Origin: Richelia sp. SL_2_1
Lineage (GTDB): Bacteria > Cyanobacteriota > Cyanobacteriia > Cyanobacteriales > Nostocaceae
Length of the DNA stretch: 60,253 nucleotides
Assembly (NCBI GenBank): GCA_012033205.1
Contig: JAAUSO010000021.1
Span: 1-60,253, forward strand
Reading direction: 5' to 3'
The stretch's first letter is position 1. Every line of letters starts with the position of its first letter. Under the pieces are notes generated by a model, which was not told the origin of the DNA, did not search any database, and worked only from the letters and a program-made list of their open reading frames with translations. The position numbers were made by a program, and so were the translations under genes. This document shows, piece by piece, positions 57,055 to 60,253 of the stretch.

Positions 57055-57069
57055 GTTCATCATATGTTT
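57055..57069 (+). repeat. Right direct repeat of the coxA element
   Basis: GTTCATCATATGTTT, identical to 55158-55172. The coxA 3' segment continues ACCAGCGGTACTCCC (TSGTP) from here. Confidence 0.95.
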
Positions 57070-57798
57070 ACCAGCGGTACTCCCGGTTGGATGCGGATGT
57101 TTTTCACCATCTCTACCCTAATTGTGGCAGTTCCCACAGGAATTAAAATATTTAGTTGGGTAGCAACTCTTTGGCAAGGGAAAATCCGCTATACTAGCGC
57201 AATGCTGTTTGCCATTGGCTTATTAATGATGTTCGTTTTAGGTGGTATTGGCGGCGTGACTTTAGGAACCGCACCATTCGACGGACACGTTCACGATACT
57301 TATTACGTGGTTGCACACTTCCACTACGTCCTATTTGGCGGTTCTGTATTTGGTATTTATGCTGCGATTTACCATTGGTTCCCTAAAATGACGGGAAGGA
57401 TGATGAATGAAACTTTGGGTAAAATTCACTTTGTCCTCACCTTCATCGGCACCAACTTAACCTTCCTACCCATGCACGAATTGGGTTTACAAGGAATGCC
57501 CCGTCGAGTTGCCATGTACGATCCTCAATTTGAGGCTATCAATCAACTTTGTACCTATGGTGCTTATCTATTAGCAGTATCGGTAATTCCTTTCACTCTG
57601 AATATTCTTTGGAGTTGGAATGCTGGTGCAAAAGCCGGTGATAATCCTTGGAATGCTTTGACATTAGAATGGACAACCTCTTCCCCACCCGCTATTGAAA
57701 ATTGGGAAGAATTACCCATTGTCACCCATGGCCCTTATGATTACGGTACCGTTACTGAAGGTGAACCTTTGAAGCCTTCTACAGAAGTTACTGCTTAA
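57055..57798 (+). CDS. coxA: coxA 3' segment (subunit I, C-terminal third)
   Basis: Continues subunit I after the element: VHHMFTSGTPGWMRMFFTISTL, then FDGHVHDTYYVVAHFHYVLFGG with haem a3 ligand His394 and haem a ligand His396 in restored numbering, and the cyanobacterial C-terminus ENWEELPIVTHGPYDYG. By itself it has no start signal. The segment is intact, with no stop or further frameshift. It becomes part of a full enzyme only after loss of the element. Confidence 0.94.
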   Translation, partial: VHHMFTSGTPGWMRMFFTISTLIVAVPTGIKIFSWVATLWQGKIRYTSAMLFAIGLLMMFVLGGIGGVTLGTAPFDGHVHDTYYVVAHFHYVLFGGSVFGIYAAIYHWFPKMTGRMMNETLGKIHFVLTFIGTNLTFLPMHELGLQGMPRRVAMYDPQFEAINQLCTYGAYLLAVSVIPFTLNILWSWNAGAKAGDNPWNALTLEWTTSSPPAIENWEELPIVTHGPYDYGTVTEGEPLKPSTEVTA

Positions 57799-58226
57799 AG
57801 AGTTTAAAGGTTGAATTAATTCATTGTAGTGCGGTCTTCGTAGCGTGTCCGTAAGGACATACATCTTGCTCGCTAGATACATACAAAGAGTCAGATGTAT
57901 GTACTGACGGATACGCTATTCGTCTATTTCATTAAATTTAAATGTTTGTAGTTGGGCTTCAGCCCTTGATTTGAGGGATAAATCCCTCACTACGAACCCA
58001 TCAGAACTAATGCAATTGACTACTAGTAGTCCTTTTCATTAAATTTGATGGCTTAATTAATAGAACCTTACTAGTAGTCGGATTTTACCAGAAATCTTGT
58101 AGAGACGTTACATATAACGTCTCTACATTACGTCGGTAGACAAACAAAACCAATCAAAACTAATGCAATTGACTACTAGGAAGACGGTACAATCTAAAAT
58201 CCAAAATCTAAAATCCAAAATCTAAA
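57799..58226. other. Repeat-rich coxA-coxC gap
   Basis: Contains a hairpin GTAGAGACGTTA/TAACGTCTCTAC (58099-58126), a TGAGGGATAAATCCCTCA palindrome (about 57972-57989), a 22-bp direct repeat (58005-58026 and 58158-58179, key core TGCAATTGACTACTAG) and CTAAAAT/CCAAAAT heptamers (58192-58226) ending at the coxC ATG. The direct repeat flanks the hairpin as if an insertion had occurred. No gene. Confidence 0.75.
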
Positions 58227-58816
58227 ATGGCGATCGCAACAGAAAAACTCCAGTACACCATGAAGAACACGCAGATTTACGAGTTTTGGGATTAATAACT
58301 TTCCTAATTTCGGAATCCTTAATGTTTGGTGGATTTTTTGCTACTTACTTGTTCTATCGTGGAACGACTCAAACTTGGCCTCCCCAAGGAACCGAAGTAG
58401 AGTTATTGTTACCGACTATTAACACCATCATTCTAGTATCCAGCAGTTTCGTGATTCATTTCGGAGATTCTGCAATTAAAAAGAATGATGTCCAAGGAAT
58501 GCGAAAATGGTACACAATTACTGCATTCATGGGAATAATTTTCTTACTTGGTCAGGTTTATGAGTATCTGACTTTAGGATATGGATTGAGTACCAATTTA
58601 TTCTCCAACTGTTTTTACCTGATGACAGGATTCCACGGCTTACACGTGTTCATCGGAGTCCTATTAATTTTAGGTGTATTATGGCGTTCTCGTCGTCCCG
58701 GACATTATAACGAACACAAACACACCGGAATCGAAATGGCAGAAATCTACTGGCACTTTGTAGATATCATTTGGATTATACTCTTCACGCTGCTTTATAT
58801 TCTTACCAAATTTTAA
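58227..58816 (+). CDS. coxC: Cytochrome c oxidase subunit III, one frameshift near the start
   Basis: The body (GLITFLISESLMFGGFFATYLFY ... FHGLHVFIGVLLILG ... AEIYWHFVDIIWIILFTLLY) is clear subunit III with five transmembrane helices. The ATG at 58227 (MAIATE) reads out of frame to a stop, while the correct frame (PVHHEEHADLRVLG) lacks a start. One more base in the A5 run at 58243-58247 makes a 196-residue protein beginning MAIATE and continuing into PVHHEEH. Without that base only the internal TTG at 58286 could start. Likely a sequencing undercall. Confidence 0.88.
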
Positions 58817-58818
58817 AT

Positions 58819-58862
58819 AGGGAATTGGGAATTGGGAATTGGGAATTGGGAATTGGGAATTG
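58819..58862. repeat. Heptamer repeat (GGGAATT)n
   Basis: Six GGGAATT units after coxC. A second run of TTACCTA/TTACCCA units lies at about 58920-58951, ahead of the next gene. Confidence 0.92.
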
Positions 58863-58963
58863 AAATTGAAGCGCTTAGCGTGTCCGTCAAAACTCCCTAA
58901 TTATTAATTATTTCGCCCATTACCTATTACCCATTACCTATTACCTATTACGACTAAAAAACC

Positions 58964-59443
58964 ATGCAAAACAAAGAATTCTCCTGGTACCAGGTACCTG
59001 AAGATGTCAAACAACTATTGATATTAGCCGCAGACAATTGGGAAAATACCTCCGAATCCGAAAAATATATTAATCAAGCTTTAGCTAAAACGGAAAATAA
59101 TCTAGATGTTTTAATATCAGCTTATAGATATTTTTATTACAAACAAAAATATGAAATGGCACTACAAACAGCAGAAAAGGTTATCGAAACAGTTAAGAAA
59201 ACCGAAAAATTATCTGATGATTGGAATAAATTAAAATCAGTATTAATTAAACGCAAAGAAGAACAAATTATCCGCTTATATTTAAATTCATATGCTGCAA
59301 CAGGATTAATTTTAGCTATATTAGGAAAAGCAGAAGCAGCTAAAGAAATCTGTACTAAAGTAAAAGAAATAGATGATAAAAACGACTTCGGTACCGGAAT
59401 ATTGTTTGATATTTTAACACGTCCACCAGAAGAAGAGGAGTGA
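58964..59443 (+). CDS. Helical protein downstream of coxC (TPR-like)
   Basis: 159 residues, almost wholly alpha-helical, with TPR-like helical hairpins (LLILAADNWENTSESEKYINQALAKTENNLDVLISAYRYFYYKQKYEMALQTAEKV, split by short loops). No signal peptide. Homologues follow cox clusters in heterocystous cyanobacteria as far as I recall. Function unknown; an assembly or regulatory role in the oxidase is a guess. Confidence 0.7.
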   Translation: MQNKEFSWYQVPEDVKQLLILAADNWENTSESEKYINQALAKTENNLDVLISAYRYFYYKQKYEMALQTAEKVIETVKKTEKLSDDWNKLKSVLIKRKEEQIIRLYLNSYAATGLILAILGKAEAAKEICTKVKEIDDKNDFGTGILFDILTRPPEEEE

Positions 59444-59535
59444 GGAGTTAGGAGTGATGAGTTAGGAGTGATAAGTTAAAAATTAAGATGAATTTATATA
59501 TCGAATATTTTTCACTGATAACTGATAACTGATTT

Positions 59536-60147
59536 ATGCAAGGAAAAGACTGGCTTGTAACCGCAGATGGTGAATATCAAGCTTGTAGAACTGTAAGAAT
59601 ATGGGATTTAATTACTGAAAATTATCGTCTTTATCGGTTTCTTACTCAACTAGAAGATATTCTAATCAAAGAATCAGATGAAAGGGTTTATCTAGCAGGA
59701 ATTAGGCAACTAGTAAGACGATTGCTGGTTAATTCTTATTGGATAAAAACTCAACATCCCGAACCTGATTATCAGACCGGAACTTCTGTTAAACTTTTAT
59801 ATGATGAGTTAGGTTTTCCTTTTACAATTCAAACTGTCACGTTTACACCAGGAACACAATCCAACATTCACAATCATGGAATTTGGGGAATCGTCGCAGT
59901 ATTAAAAGGAAGCGAGAAAAATACGATTTGGAAGCGAAATCCTACCGCAGAATATCCAGATAAAATTGAATCTTCAGGAGAAATTATTTTAAATCCTGGC
60001 GATATTATTAGTTTCGCTCCCGGTGCAATTCATAGTGTAGAAGCAATCAGTGAGGAACCAACTGTAACTTTTAATTTATACGGTGAAACTAAATCAAAAG
60101 ACCGTTTTGCATTTGATATTGTTCATCATACTGCGAAGAATTTTTAA
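59536..60147 (+). CDS. Cupin-domain protein (cysteine-dioxygenase-like)
   Basis: 203 residues. The cupin motif 1 is NIHNHGIWGIVAVLKGSEKN, with the metal-binding His-x-His; motif 2 is GDIISFAPGAIHSVEAISEE with a third His. The sequence resembles cysteine dioxygenase-type thiol dioxygenases, which oxidise cysteine-like thiols with Fe(II), but the substrate is not certain. Start ATG 59536 directly follows a GATAACT repeat run. Last gene of the cox block in this window. Confidence 0.82.
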   Translation: MQGKDWLVTADGEYQACRTVRIWDLITENYRLYRFLTQLEDILIKESDERVYLAGIRQLVRRLLVNSYWIKTQHPEPDYQTGTSVKLLYDELGFPFTIQTVTFTPGTQSNIHNHGIWGIVAVLKGSEKNTIWKRNPTAEYPDKIESSGEIILNPGDIISFAPGAIHSVEAISEEPTVTFNLYGETKSKDRFAFDIVHHTAKNF

Positions 60148-60152
60148 GGTCA

Positions 60153-60253
60153 AAAAAAGGTTAGAGGTTAGAGGTTAAAGGTTAGAGGTTAAAGGTTAGA
60201 GGTTAAAGGTTAGAGGTTAAAGGTTAGAGGTTAAAGGTTAGAGGTTAAAGGTT
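60153..60253. repeat. Long heptamer repeat (AGGTTAG/AGGTTAA)n to the window end
   Basis: Fourteen or so alternating AGGTTAG and AGGTTAA units, continuing past the edge of the window. Same unit as 37005-37038. Confidence 0.95.

Noticed and set aside
60153-60253. CRISPR-like tandem repeats
   Set aside because: Heptamer repeats without spacers; typical cyanobacterial short tandem repeats.

Overview
The window comes from a heterocyst-forming filamentous cyanobacterium (order Nostocales; genus not resolvable from sequence alone). The evidence is a ferrochelatase with a C-terminal chlorophyll-binding helix, PxcA, many HIP1 octamers (GCGATCGC), abundant heptamer-type short tandem repeats, and above all a patB/cnfR - fdxB - coxBAC locus of the kind that serves nitrogen fixation and respiration in heterocysts. 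Intergenic DNA is long and AT-rich, with several families of small hairpin repeats. There are several decayed or truncated genes.

Main discovery (52.4-60.2 kb): the cytochrome c oxidase subunit I gene coxA is split by a 1,897-bp element (55158-57054). It is bounded by perfect 15-bp direct repeats (GTTCATCATATGTTT at 55158-55172 and 57055-57069). The repeat lies on the codons for the invariant Cu-B His-His pair (VHHMF). The only gene in the element is a 464-residue tyrosine recombinase that resembles XisA/XisC, the enzymes that remove the nifD and hupL elements during heterocyst differentiation. Excision between the repeats rejoins the coxA halves in frame at VHHMF/TSGTPGW. This is best read as a developmentally excised interruption element in a heterocyst terminal oxidase. 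coxA also carries a separate 1-nt frameshift near 54801, and coxC one near 58245.

Layout. 0.2-10 kb: an OmpR-type response regulator, a GH63-like glucosidase with a large internal deletion, a FAS1 lipoprotein, a beta-barrel protein, small membrane or secreted proteins, a lipoprotein Mn superoxide dismutase beside a truncated ferric-reductase-like membrane domain, and a holin-4-type membrane protein. 10-16 kb: a 135-bp inverted-repeat element of unknown nature, a pair of FAD oxidoreductases (one carotenoid-isomerase-like), a DUF4360 protein and a WD40 fragment. 16-30 kb: a GH65 phosphorylase/beta-phosphoglucomutase fusion, two methyltransferases, hemH, purB, a PD-(D/E)XK-like protein, a broken recombination-helicase-like gene, pxcA and mltA. 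30-36 kb: a PIN protein, then nine consecutive minus-strand genes for small secreted proteins, including five related proteins with a two-fold Q/N-rich repeat. 36-48 kb: an XRE regulator, a polysaccharide deacetylase, an NqrB/RnfD-like protein, DUF2330, typA, and a TetR regulator divergent from an RND efflux adaptor/pump pair with palindromic operators between them. 47.7-49.1 kb: remnants of a hybrid kinase and an N-terminally cut acetyltransferase back to back, then a TPR protein. 49.7-60.2 kb: patB, fdxB, coxB, interrupted coxA, coxC, a helical protein and a cupin.

Caution on quality: six genes are each restored by adding one or two missing bases, mostly in homopolymer runs, and always in the deletion direction. 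Sequencing undercalls are therefore a serious alternative to real pseudogenes. The coxA element itself does not depend on those calls.
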